A stretch of 64,000 nt of DNA from Humulus lupulus (Eukaryota > Streptophyta > Magnoliopsida > Rosales > Cannabaceae). Numbering within the stretch: the first letter of the stretch is position 1; every line of letters starts with the position of its first letter. The stretch is taken from NCBI RefSeq assembly GCF_963169125.1, contig NC_084793.1, positions 45,317,578 to 45,381,577 of the forward strand, given 5' to 3'. The translations under genes and the position numbers were made by a program. Under the pieces are notes generated by a model. The model was not told the DNA's origin, ran no database searches, and was given only the letters and a program-made list of their open reading frames with translations. Positions 33,850 through 44,573 of the stretch are shown one piece after another.

Positions 33850-34430
33850 ATGGAAATACCACATTTTTTTTATCACAATTATGTTTCTTTGATTTTAAAG
33901 GTAATTTTATTTAATTTTAATTTTTTCTTCATCTTTTGATTATTTTTTTCGGTTGTTTTTTCTTACTTATTTTTTATTCCATTTTTTCCTTTTTCTTTTT
34001 TTTTTCCTACCAATTTTTTCCTTCATCATTTTTTTCTTTCTATTTTTCCATTATTCTTCTTCTCATTTTTATTTATTTATCTATTTTTTTTTCTCTATCA
34101 TTTGTATTATTTTGTTTTTTTTGTTCATATTTTTTCATTGTTCTTTCTTTTTTTTCCTTCTATTTTTTCTTCATTTTTGTATTTATTATTTTTTCCCATT
34201 TTTTCTTTTTTTCACACATATAAGCTTTTTTTTTTTATTTCTTTTTTTCTACCATTTTTTTCATTCATATTTTTTTCTTTTCATTTTGCATTTTTTTTCT
34301 TCTTCTTCTTTTCATTTTTATTTATTCACCTGTTTTTTTTCCATATTTTTTTTCATTTTTGTACTTATTCCTTTCTCATTCCATTTTTTTTCATTTGTTT
34401 CACACATATATTTTAATATTACATAATTAT
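33850..34430. repeat. Long T/C-rich low-complexity tract
   Basis: Nearly 600 bp of (T)n broken by C and occasional A. The overlapping open frames here encode only Phe/Ser/Leu strings and are artefacts of composition. Confidence 0.85.
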
Positions 34431-34582
34431 TTTACTATTTTATTATTGTAATTTTTTTATAGTTTTTTCCACTAAATGTAAAAAAATTCAAATCAATTTT
34501 TTCCAGCATTTTCCTTTTTTGTAACACTTATAGGAATACCAAAATTTGGAAAGAAAACTAATAAAAATATGAAAACGTGAAT

Positions 34583-34915
34583 GGATAACTGGTTATCTTC
34601 ACGTTCTTTGTGTGTATATTTATGGGTTCTTTATGATAACTGGTTACCTATATTACTAAAATCATAGTTACTTCTTCTTCCTTTTTTAATGAAGTGCTCT
34701 TCCTTTTTTCCCTTCAAATTTGATGTTTTTTTTCTTATTTAATATGAGTAACTCGTCACCTCTCTTATGGTAACTGGTTACCCCTTTTACGGCAGAAAGT
34801 TACTCCTCTTAAGATAACTGGTTACCCCTCCTGGTACATATTATTTAACATTGCTTTAGGGTTTTTTTTACATAACTGTCAAAGATCAATCAAGTAACTG
34901 GTTACCTTATCCAGG
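34583..34915. repeat. Dispersed TAACTGGTTACC motif array
   Basis: taactggttacc or a one-base variant occurs at about 34588, 34637, 34769, 34816 and 34889, with looser copies between. The motif is nearly self-complementary (gtaac..gttac). No coding sequence. Confidence 0.7.
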
Positions 34916-35480
34916 ATTTGAAAAAAGAAACGTATGATCTAAAAAAAATGAATTTTTTTTTTATAATAAATAAAAAATAATTTTAAAAACAATTCATATT
35001 ACAAAAAAATTTGCAAAACAACCAAATAAAAATTTAATATAAAAAAACAAATAAGCTAAAAAAAATAATAATCAAATTACAAACATACTTTTCCAAATTA
35101 ATAAAATTTGATTAAGATTAAAATTATAACATAAACCAACTTTTATATAAAAATATAAAAAAATAAACTTATAAAAATGAAAATTCTAAAAAAAAAGCCA
35201 TAAATTAAATTTTTTTTAAAATAAAAACCATATTTTTGCCACTTTATTAAAAATATCATATAAAACTTAATTTCTTCGTTCAAACGGAATAGAAAATCTG
35301 ACCCGGCCCACAAAAGTGAGTAAGAATGCAAATAAGATGTAAAGAAAGAGGTATTATAGTCATTTCATTGGAAATGGAAGAACGTAGTGCCTACGCTTTG
35401 GCTCTCGATTTAATTTTTAATTTTTGAGATTTGAGACGGAGGGTTTAATGATTAGTTTCCCTCCAATATCCTCCTCACGC
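34916..35480. other. AT-rich upstream region of the RANGAP1 gene
   Basis: No gene. Long A-rich runs up to about 35270, then more balanced sequence. The promoter and transcription start of the downstream gene probably lie around 35440-35530, but no clear TATA box stands out. A C/T-rich leader (ctcctcacgcacaccc...) follows. Confidence 0.4.
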
Positions 35481-35614
35481 ACACCCACTCTCCACTTTCA
35501 TTCTCTTTTCATTTTGGGTATCACTCAATAGTTTCATCATTTGCTCTTCGCCGCACGCAATCAAACCTCAAAACCCTCCTCTCAATCATATAAATCCCGG
35601 AAAATTCATCTGCA

Positions 35615-36621
35615 GTAAGTGCAACTTTCTTTCTCCTTTCTTATTCCCAGACACCTTAATTTGCCAAAGTTTTAGGGTTTCGCTACTTCTCAGGTACACT
35701 AACTATGCTTTAACATATATATATATATATATATCTTTTTTTTAATAATTATTATTTTATTTTTTTGCGAATTTCCTTTTTTCTGTATGCAGATATTTGA
35801 GATTTATTCTCAATTTGCATTCTAGGGTGTTGTCACTATTCACCATAGATCTATATAAATATATGTACGTTATTTCATGGATCTGTAAAACTGATGTATT
35901 TTTGTTGATTTAGATAGTTCTATAGAATTGATTATGTTTTGATACTTGATAGTAAAATAAATTGTATGGTGTGCAATTCCTGATGGGTTTCTTTGTCTGT
36001 CATGGTCTTTTTTTCTTGTTTTTCTTTCATATGCAATTCAATTTGGGAAAATTTTATCTTTTTATGTTTCTATGGCTGTTATGTAACCAGCATTGTTAAG
36101 TATTAATAAATGAAAAGGAGAGTTTTTAGTCAATTATCTTTCAATAAAATACGACTGAAATATCAACAATAAACTTTAGGCGTTTGCTGTAATGAGTTTA
36201 ACTGTTTATGCTTCAACTTTTGACTGTTCTGTCGTTTGCATAATATATGTGTTCCTACATACATTTTTCGAGATACTCGTGAACTGTTGTTGTCTTTAAT
36301 GCCATCAACTGAATTTCTGATCAATACGACTGTTACTTCCGCTGTTATTTTTGCCATTGGTTCCATTGGGTAATCTCTATGTAATTTGTGGAGTGTCTTT
36401 TGACTTGACTATATAAAAATGTATGCGAACTCTACCATTATGGAGCCAAGTGGAGTTTGTTTGTGCACAATGCACATATACGCACCTTGCCACCTCGGTA
36501 GTGAATAGTGACAATGACTTACTGACTAAAATTGCTTATTGGTATTCTTCCGTCGTTAACATTTTCCTAGCTTTTGAGCTTGATACGAGTTTCTAAACTA
36601 GTAAGTTCACATCATTTTCAG
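35615..36621 (+). other. Probable 5'UTR intron of RANGAP1
   Basis: Donor ca|GTAAGT at 35615 and acceptor ttttcAG at 36620-36621, 11 nt before the ATG at 36633. The interval is T-rich with an (at)n run near 35717-35734, typical of a plant intron. No ATG-initiated long frame lies within. A second possible donor (ctcag|gtacac) lies near 35696. Inference from splice consensus only. Confidence 0.6.
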
Positions 36622-36632
36622 GTAATTTTGAC

Positions 36633-38246
36633 ATGGATTCTACTGCACAAACTTTCAACCACCGGTTGACATCAATCAAATTATGGCCCCCCAGCCAGAG
36701 TACCAGGCTGTTGCTTGTAGAAAGAATGACCAAGAATCTCATAACTCCATCCATTTTCTCTAGGAAGTATGGCCTGCTTAATAAAGAAGAGGCTGAGCAG
36801 GATTCAAAGCAAATAGAGAATATTGCTTTTGCAACTGCAAACCAGCATTTTGAGAAGGAGCCAGATGGTGATGGAGGTTCTGCAGTGCAAATATATGCCA
36901 AAGAATCAAGTAGGCTTATGCTGGAAGTTTTAAAAAGAGGTCCTAGAAAGAAGGATGAAGAGATACAAACATCTGAAAAAGACAGTGCTGCTCATGAGAC
37001 TGTCTTTGATATATCTGGCGGTCATCGATCCTTTATTGATGCAAAGGAGGCTGAGGAGCTTTTAAAGCCACTATCAGTACAGGGAAATAAATACACTAAG
37101 ATTTGCTTCAGCAATAGAAGCTTTGGTTTAGATGCAGCTCGTGTTGCTGAGCCTATCTTATTATCCATTAAAGATCAATTGACAGAAGTGAATCTATCAG
37201 ATTTTATTGCAGGAAGGCCTGAGGCCGAAGCACTTGAAGTTATGAATATATTTTCTGCAGCCTTGGAAGGATGTGTTTTGAGGTTTCTGGACCTTTCAAA
37301 CAACGCCATGGGCGAGAAGGGTGTCAGGGCATTTGGTTCACTATTGAGGTCACAACATAGTTTGGAGGAGCTTTATTTGATGAATGATGGAATCTCAGAG
37401 GAAGCTGCTAGAGCCATTTCTGACTTAATTCCATCAACAGAGAAGCTTAGGATTCTTCATTTTCACAATAACATGACAGGAGATGAGGGGGCAATTGCGA
37501 TATCAAAGATGTTAGGGCATTCACCTGTTTTGGAGGATTTCCGATGTTCTTCAACAAGGGTGGGTTCTGAAGGGGGTGTGGCACTAGCTGAAGCACTTGC
37601 GACTTGTACCTATTTGAAGAAGCTAGATCTACGTGACAATATGTTTGGTGTAGAAGCTGGATTAGCTTTGAGTAATTCTATACCTGCCTTCTCAGATCTT
37701 ACTGAAATTTACCTTAGTTACCTTAACTTGGAAGATGAAGGTACAGAAGCACTTGCCCATGCTCTCAAGGATTCTGCTCCTTCACTTGAAGTGCTGGAAA
37801 TGGCTGGAAATGACATTACTACAAAATCTGCTGCTGCTTTAGCTACAACTATAGCTGCAAAACAATTCCTTACCATATTAAACTTGTCTGAGAATGAGCT
37901 GAAGGACGAAGGTGCCATTCTGATCGGCAAAGCATTGGAAGATGGTCATGGCCAGTTGAAGGAGGTTGATATGAGCACAAATATGATCAGAAGAGCTGGA
38001 GCACGGTTTTTGGCTCAAGTTGTTTTGCTTAAATCTGGTTTCAAGCTGCTAAATATTAATGGAAACTACATATCTGATGAAGGAATTGATGAGGTGAAGG
38101 ATATTTTTAAGAATTCACCCAGTATGCTGGGGCTATTGGATGAGAACGACCCAGAAGGAGAGGATGATGCTGATGAGGAAGATGCTGATAATGATGACGA
38201 ACTGGAATCAAGACTCAAGGGCCTTGAGATCAAGCAAGATGAGTAG
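36633..38246 (+). CDS. RANGAP1: Ran GTPase-activating protein (RanGAP1-like)
   Basis: 537 residues, uninterrupted, in one coding exon. Plant RanGAP stimulates GTP hydrolysis by Ran, sustaining the nucleocytoplasmic RanGTP gradient, and marks the nuclear envelope and division site. The N-terminal WPP domain, which is plant-specific and targets the nuclear envelope, is clear (LWPPSQSTR at residues 17-25). A leucine-rich-repeat domain runs from about residue 190 to 490, with repeated LxxLDLSNN, LKKLDLRDN, LTILNLSEN and LLNINGNY units. An acidic tail (EDDADEEDADNDDE) follows, as in RanGAPs from yeast to plants. Length matches the roughly 535-residue Arabidopsis proteins. The gene converges with CSP41A, whose stop lies 609 bp away on the other strand. 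RANGAP1 versus RANGAP2 cannot be settled by eye. Confidence 0.95.
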   Translation: MDSTAQTFNHRLTSIKLWPPSQSTRLLLVERMTKNLITPSIFSRKYGLLNKEEAEQDSKQIENIAFATANQHFEKEPDGDGGSAVQIYAKESSRLMLEVLKRGPRKKDEEIQTSEKDSAAHETVFDISGGHRSFIDAKEAEELLKPLSVQGNKYTKICFSNRSFGLDAARVAEPILLSIKDQLTEVNLSDFIAGRPEAEALEVMNIFSAALEGCVLRFLDLSNNAMGEKGVRAFGSLLRSQHSLEELYLMNDGISEEAARAISDLIPSTEKLRILHFHNNMTGDEGAIAISKMLGHSPVLEDFRCSSTRVGSEGGVALAEALATCTYLKKLDLRDNMFGVEAGLALSNSIPAFSDLTEIYLSYLNLEDEGTEALAHALKDSAPSLEVLEMAGNDITTKSAAALATTIAAKQFLTILNLSENELKDEGAILIGKALEDGHGQLKEVDMSTNMIRRAGARFLAQVVLLKSGFKLLNINGNYISDEGIDEVKDIFKNSPSMLGLLDENDPEGEDDADEEDADNDDELESRLKGLEIKQDE

Positions 38247-38854
38247 AACTCTAGCGCATGCCTTCTGCTCATTTGGATTTATCTTGATTGAAATTATGGA
38301 TCAAAATTTACATTTTATTTTATTACCATGAGTAGTTCCAGCTTCCTTTGTTGTAGATTAGGTTTAGTATTCAGCACATTCATGTTTAGTGGAGCTAGCT
38401 GACTACTCCAATTTACCTGCTATATTCAGTTGCTGACTCGTGCAGTTTCTAATGTTTGCTCGACATTAAATTTGTGAAATATTTATTTCTTGGTGACAAA
38501 AGCTTAATCATATGGTGGTCCCAATTACAGTTTCTATGATCTTTTTTCTAGTGCTATGCGATTGTTTATAGTAGTGTTTCTCAGAATATGGACTACTCTA
38601 TTCATTGTCGGTTGTTTTTGAGATGGAATTTCGTGATCTAGCGGTTATATTTAGAATAATTTAGATAATAAACTTGCAGCATGATTTGTCTCGTTATTTA
38701 TTAGATTTTATTTTTTTAAAAGATTCTCATATCATCTATGTTTGATTATTACAATAAAGAAGAAAAAAAAAATTGTTAATCTCAGTCTTCAGTGTAGTGT
38801 TTATTCAAGCAAGCAAACGACAGGGAGATGAAAAGAAGCAATTTTGTTGATCAA

Positions 38855-40912
38855 TCATACACCTACTGGAACCTTAAGGGATTCTAATATCTTGTCATCT
38901 AACTCGAATTTGACTTCTTTCTTGTCTCTACCAATCTGTATGTACTCATCCAATCTCTCTTTCAAGTCTTCAGGAAGGTTTGTGGTAGCTTGCCATCCCA
39001 AAATTTCCTTTGCAGCTCTTGGTTCGGCATAAAAGTGCTGCAAAGTACAACAAATATATTCATATATTAACATGTATCGTAGAGTTGAAATACCCATCAG
39101 TCAAATTGTTAGTTCCTAATTAGGATGTAGTTTGCAAAAGAACTTATCCCAAATGTAGTTTTAATTTTCTGTAAAGATAAAAATAAAATAATTGCATTAC
39201 CATGTTACGGAAAGGAAAAGCTTTCTTTGCATCCTTCCCTATGGTTTTTGGATCATAATGCACTATGTTGACCGGGCGACCAGCAGCTTGAGCACAGAGC
39301 TTGGCTAGTCCATCCAAAGTTACAGCTCGATCGCTTACGCAGTTGAATATGTTGCCACTTGCTGCCTCTGGCTTCTCCACAGCTAGAGTAAGCATGGAGG
39401 ATAAGTCCCTTACATGGGAAATGTTGGTGAGTTGCATCCCTGAACCTGGGATTGGAACTGGTCTATCCCTAACAATTCCTGCTCGTATAGTTAGATCACT
39501 ATAGAAAAAAAAAATAGCAACATTAACTAATACAAATTAATGTATTATCCTGTTCATTATCTTAGCTACCTTCTTGCTTGAAGCATCTTATGCCAAGTAT
39601 TATCCTAGTCTTTAGAGCAGGGTTCATATACTGAACATAAATTAATGCAAAAGTTTATGATCTAATCAACTTACGATCGAAGAACCACTCCTCGCAGTCT
39701 TTGTTGTTTCCAGATCCAGTCATATACTGGGGACGAAATATTGCCCAAGAATCAAATGCTTCTGCAATGTACTTCTCCACTCCAACATGACCAGCATCAG
39801 CTTTTACAGCATCCTATATAAGAAATTCAGGCGTCAGCTTTTATAAAATAACTGAGGTATTCATGTGGAGATAACACAATGAAAGTGATGAATAAACAAA
39901 CCCCTTCAACGTGAGGAGGCTCGTCAGTTGGCTTGTAGATCCCAGCGCTGCTTATGAACAAGAATTGCTTCACACCAGAGCCCTTAGCCCAATCTACCAC
40001 AGGCCTATGAAGATTATAATGAGAATGGTGGTCACTTGACTTCTCCATGCTATCCTCTAGAGCCAAAATATTAATAAAGATGCTTGCCTACTTACTATAT
40101 TTCCATGAAAGAATATAGCTTACAATACTCAAAATATCAAAAACAAGCTTTCCTGTTCATAAAATTTATAGATAGTATAAACCATAAAATGTGATCAGAA
40201 AATATAGGTTCAGCAAAACTATAGCATATGCAAGTTGTGTCTTATTCTAGGATTATCGAACACAGTTACCTACTTCCTAAATCAGATTAATAAAACAAAA
40301 AAATCAAACATACTTTACTGTGTCCAAATCCTTGCCATTGTTATCCAACACCACATCAAAAGCTGCTCCTCCCACAACTTTGCCAACTTCTGATGGGTCT
40401 CCCCAAACGGTTTTTCCTCCACCACCTACAATTTCCTATAAATATAAACAAATCCCATGTTAAAAAGTTCAATAATTGACTCAATTCAAGTCATAATGAT
40501 GGATCAAAACCGATATAATACTAACTGAGAATCTGTTAAAAGGGGGCTTCTTCATCTTATCAGAGCCTTCATCACCAACAGTGAGTATTGTGACCTCATG
40601 GCCAGAACCCAGAAGCTCTTTTGCCAAGTAGAACCCAATTACGGCATGCCCACCACTGTTGGTGTTCACTATGAGGACCTTTTTCTTCTCGGCGGCGCTA
40701 GCCTTGGCACTCAAGGAACATACATTAAAGCTTCTGGAGCTTGTTGATACAGGCTTTGAGAGAAAAGTGGGGAAAATAGAAAGAGAAGAAGAGAGAGCAG
40801 AGGAGTGAGAGAGGCGTGGAGATGAGGAAACAATGGAGTAAGTTGGATGAAGAAGCTTATTGGTGGATGGAGAAGAGAAGAACAGAGCGGATGAGAAAGC
40901 TAGAGTGGCCAT
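38855..40912 (-). CDS. CSP41A: Chloroplast stem-loop RNA-binding protein CSP41a
   Basis: Six exons on the minus strand: 40912-40526, 40435-40314, 40004-39902, 39813-39675, 39478-39201 and 39037-38855. All have GT/AG introns and keep frame, giving 403 residues, close to Arabidopsis CSP41a. The first about 70 residues are Ser-rich and hydroxylated, a chloroplast transit peptide. An atypical SDR/epimerase-like Rossmann fold follows, with [16 protein letters not shown] as the nucleotide-loop region, then [24 protein letters not shown] and the ending [16 protein letters not shown]41a forms a complex with CSP41b that binds and cleaves or stabilises chloroplast mRNA and rRNA stem-loops. The ATG lies directly after a purine-rich leader on its strand. 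No lesions seen; expected to be functional. Confidence 0.95.
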
Positions 40913-41765
40913 TGACTCTGGCTCAGTTTTGTGACCGATTGCATGAGAACCAGCAATTTCAAGCTATAGATAAAGGTACCGGTCGAGTTTTTTTTTTAAA
41001 TAAATAAAAAAAATTGAAAAGGAATTATAGAAGAGAATACTTCGGATTAGTAACATAAATGATGCAGTCAAAACTTATAATTATTTTTGCTGCCAAAAAA
41101 AACTTATAATACTTTTATTTATTTATTAGGGGACTTCTTTACTCCATCAGTTCCATTTTCATGACTAAGTCGAACATTGATTATCAACCATAGGATATGT
41201 TAGTTTTTAGAGTGAATGGTTGGATTTGAATTTGTTGATTGAATGATACAAAAATACACATATACCCTTAGGGACCCCCTTTAACCGGGTACCGATTGCC
41301 ATTTACCCTTAAGCAAACAAGAAAAAAAAAAAAAAAAAACTTCCTCTTCAACCGAGTATTACTGAGTAACGTCCTGGTTCTTTCTGCCATTGCTATATCG
41401 TTGGAGTGGGTTGTGGGTGGAGCGTGGTTACCTACTGTTTAAAGGGTTCGGCTACGTGAGTTTCGCATTTTGCAGTGTCGGAGTTGGAGAAAAGAGCTGT
41501 TATGTTACTGGTAAGTTGTTATCTCTCGCAGTGTTGTTTTGTTTTTTTGGCAAAAATCCTCTTTTTGTAATTACTAGTTAAGATATTTGCATGAATCTTG
41601 AGTTTGGGTATTTATGAAACTTCTGATGTTTGGAATTTATTCGGGCAATTTTTTTTCTTGAAATGTAGAAATTAGTGAAATTTGCAGTGGGCATTGCTTC
41701 AATTTATGAAATTTTTTGAGTTGTGAAGTTTGAGATGCATTTTCGGAGTTCGATAATGCTAAGAT
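40913..41765. other. Intergenic region; possible 5' exon of the ULP1-like gene at its right end
   Basis: The left part is the CSP41A upstream region. At about 41340-41510 the sequence becomes less AT-rich and ends at a strong donor (ttactg|GTAAGTTG, 41511). It could be a noncoding first exon joined to the acceptor at 44541-44542 (ggcAG|gtgaac), 31 nt before the ATG of the ULP1-like gene. That would put the copia element below inside a 3-kb intron. Speculative. Confidence 0.3.
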
Positions 41766-42191
41766 TGTAGGGCTCAATTAAGAACTTCACCACAGAAAAC
41801 GAACCTCCAAGAATCACAACTAAACAACCAAGTTAAAAGTCACAATAACTCACAAACCAATCAGTAAAACAGAGGTGGAAAAACACAATGCAAAACACAA
41901 TCTTTTACGTGGTTGGAATTAGAGGCAAGACAACTCTAACCTACATCCAGGGGCAGTCACTTTTATTAGAACTTGATCTTCAACTTTATTTGAGTACAGA
42001 TGTCTCTACTCTCTCTTCTAGTATAGAATGTCTCAAATTACAAGTTTTTTCTCTGTTTCTGGAAATCATATAAAACTATACAATAAAAACTATATATATA
42101 GTAATAGCAACCGACTATTAACTGTCAAAAAAGATTTACAAATGATAGTAGGCTGTTATAACAGAATGTTGAGTGAGCCAAATAAGTAACA
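41766..42191 (-). mobile_element. Copia 3' LTR, reverse orientation
   Basis: TG...CA bounded: tgtagggctcaatt at 41766 and aagtaaca at 42191. It is followed, toward the coding region, by a purine-rich tract on the minus strand (ccaaggtggagatt, complement at 42192-42205), the standard copia polypurine tract. 426 bp. The 5' LTR partner is absent. Confidence 0.75.
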
Positions 42192-42256
42192 AATCTCCAC
42201 CTTGGATCAGTAACACTTCCAGATTTAGTGACTGCACTTCAAGCCCCCTAAAGGGC

Positions 42257-44120
42257 TTAATCTCCTTTCAGCTGAATCAGATCCAAGTAGTGAAAGAACT
42301 TACTGCTTGGAAGAAGTTTGGTGATCATATCTGAAGGGTTATGATCAATAGAAATCTTCTGAACTATAATTGATCCACGAGCTATAACTTCCCTGACAAA
42401 GTGTAGTTTAATGTGTACCTGCTTTGTCCTTTCATGATAGACTTGGTTGTTGGACAGGTGAATGGCACTTTGGTTATCACAATAAACTGTGATGACTTGG
42501 TTTTGCAGTTTCAATTCTCTAGCAATGCCTCCTAACCATAGAGCTTCCTTAACAACTTCGGTGAGTGCCATGTATTATGCCTCAGTGGTAGATAAGGCTA
42601 CAACCTTTTGCAAGTTTGCTTTCCAGCTGATAGCAGTGCCAAAAGCAGTAAAAACATAGCTAGTGAGTGACTTCCTTGTATCAAGACAGGCAGCATAGTC
42701 TGAGTCGACCAACCCTTCAATAACAGTTGTTCTGCTCTTCTCTGTAGCTCCACCATAAACTAAAACTCTTCCAAGTGATCCTTTGATATACCTAAGAATC
42801 CACGTTAGAGCTTGCCTATGAGAGTTTCCAGGATTTGACATAAATCTATTGACATTACTCACTGCATAAGCTATGTCTGGACGAGTACAAACCATAGCAT
42901 ACATTAGAGATCCCACAATATTTGCATATGGTATACTATCCATATATTCCTTATCTTCATTGGTCTTTGGTGCTTGATACACGCTCAGTTTATACTGCTG
43001 AGATATTGGAGTTATTACAGGTTTGGAATTAAACATACCAAACTTACTAAGGATCTTCTTGAGATATATTTCCTGAGACAAATACAGTAGTTTCCTTTCC
43101 CTATCTCGGCTAATCTCAATTCCAGGATCTTCTTTGCAGCTCCAAGATCCTTCATCTCAAATTCCCTTCTTAGATTTTCTTTTGCCTTTTCTATCTCATA
43201 CTTACTATTACTTGTTATTAGAATATCATCAACATATAACAGTAATATAACAAAATCATTGTTAGAAAGGAACTTGAAATATACACAATTATCATACCTG
43301 CTTCTCTGAAACCTGATTTTGGTGATGAAGTCATCAAATCTCCTATTCCACTATCCAAGGGATTGCTTTAATCCATATAAGGACTTATTTAACTTGCATA
43401 CATGATCTTCTCTTCCTCTGACCTTAAATCCTTCAGGTTGAGCCATTAAAATGTTTTCATCAAGCTCACCATATAAGAATGCAGTTTTTACTTCCATCTG
43501 TTCTTATTGTAGATTAAATTCTGCTACCATTGCCAAAATAATTCATATTGATCTATGATTAACCACAGGTGAAAAAACATCATTAAAATCGATACCCTCT
43601 TTTTTAGTGAAGCCACAAGCAACAAGTCTTGGTTTAAACCGAGCTGGTTCAACTCCAGGAATCCATTCCTTCCTTTTGAAAATCCACTTGCAGCTTTCTA
43701 TTCTAAAGTTCGTAGGGTTTACAATCAAGTCCCAATTATGGTTGTCATGCAGGGACTTTATTTCTTCATTCATAGCCTTAAGCCATTCATGCCTCTCCTT
43801 ACTAGCTAAAGCTGCCTTGAAACTTCTTGATTTTTCTTCTAGCACTTCACTTGCAGCAATCAAAGAGAATGCAATTAAATCTGCATATCCATATCTTTCA
43901 GGAGGCTTAATCTCTCTTCTGCTTCTATCACGTGCTAACCAATAGCTATCAGTTCTTTGCTGCTCTTTATCTGGTTCCTCCTATCCAAGTAACCAACTTC
44001 TAGTTTGTTCTTCTTCAAGTTTTCCATTACGCTCCACCTCAAACTGTACACTTTCAGTACTATGAACTTTTCTAGGATTTAAACTGGACTGAGTCTTACT
44101 TGTAGGATTTAAAAACATCT
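42257..44120 (-). pseudogene. Ty1/copia RT-RNase H, reverse, broken and 5'-truncated
   Basis: Reading from 44120 leftward: a linker, then the RT start (EWLKAMNEEIKSLHDNHNWDLI, 43543-43863), a frame change, FLYGELDENILMAQPEGF, KSLYGLKQ and LLYVDDILI (catalytic YVDD). RNase H follows (KYMDSIPYANIVGSLMYAMVCTRPDIAYAV at 42575-43081, STTEA, stop, then YMALTEVVKEALWL, YCDNQSAIHLS and the end at 42257). At least two stops and two frameshifts. Gag, protease and integrase are missing. Confidence 0.88.
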
Positions 44121-44573
44121 AGTCGTTCTTACTTGTGGGATTTCATGGAATGAAGCATTGATATAGTTGAATGACTGTATTTGTCCATATTAATCTATTA
44201 CTTTTATATTCAACCTTGTTATCTAGCGAAGTGGACTGGTTACTTGTACACTAGTCATTGTTACTTGAGAAGGACTGTGTTTGTCTGTAAGAATCTATTA
44301 CTTGTATATTAGTAAGTATTACATGAGATTGAAATTAAATATTTGATTGCCATAGTTGTTATATTTTTCAATGTTTGAAATATATATACACAAGTTAATG
44401 ATAACCAATTGCAGTACCTGAGTTTGAATTGATTTCCACTGTAGATCATTGGTACTTTGTGTATTTATTTTTTTTCCCCATTAATTGAAAAGAATTTTGT
44501 TGCCATATATCATTGTGTTCTCTTTTATTATTTTAATGGCAGGTGAACATTTTCTTCTAAAGTGGATTTCAAA

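Noticed and set aside
33936..34426. Long open frames encoding Phe/Ser/Leu-rich proteins
   Set aside because: They are readings of a T/C-rich low-complexity tract. No domain, and overlapping frames are equally open.
36163..36366. 67-codon minus-strand frame in the RANGAP1 5' region
   Set aside because: Falls in the probable 5'UTR intron. No motif or promoter.
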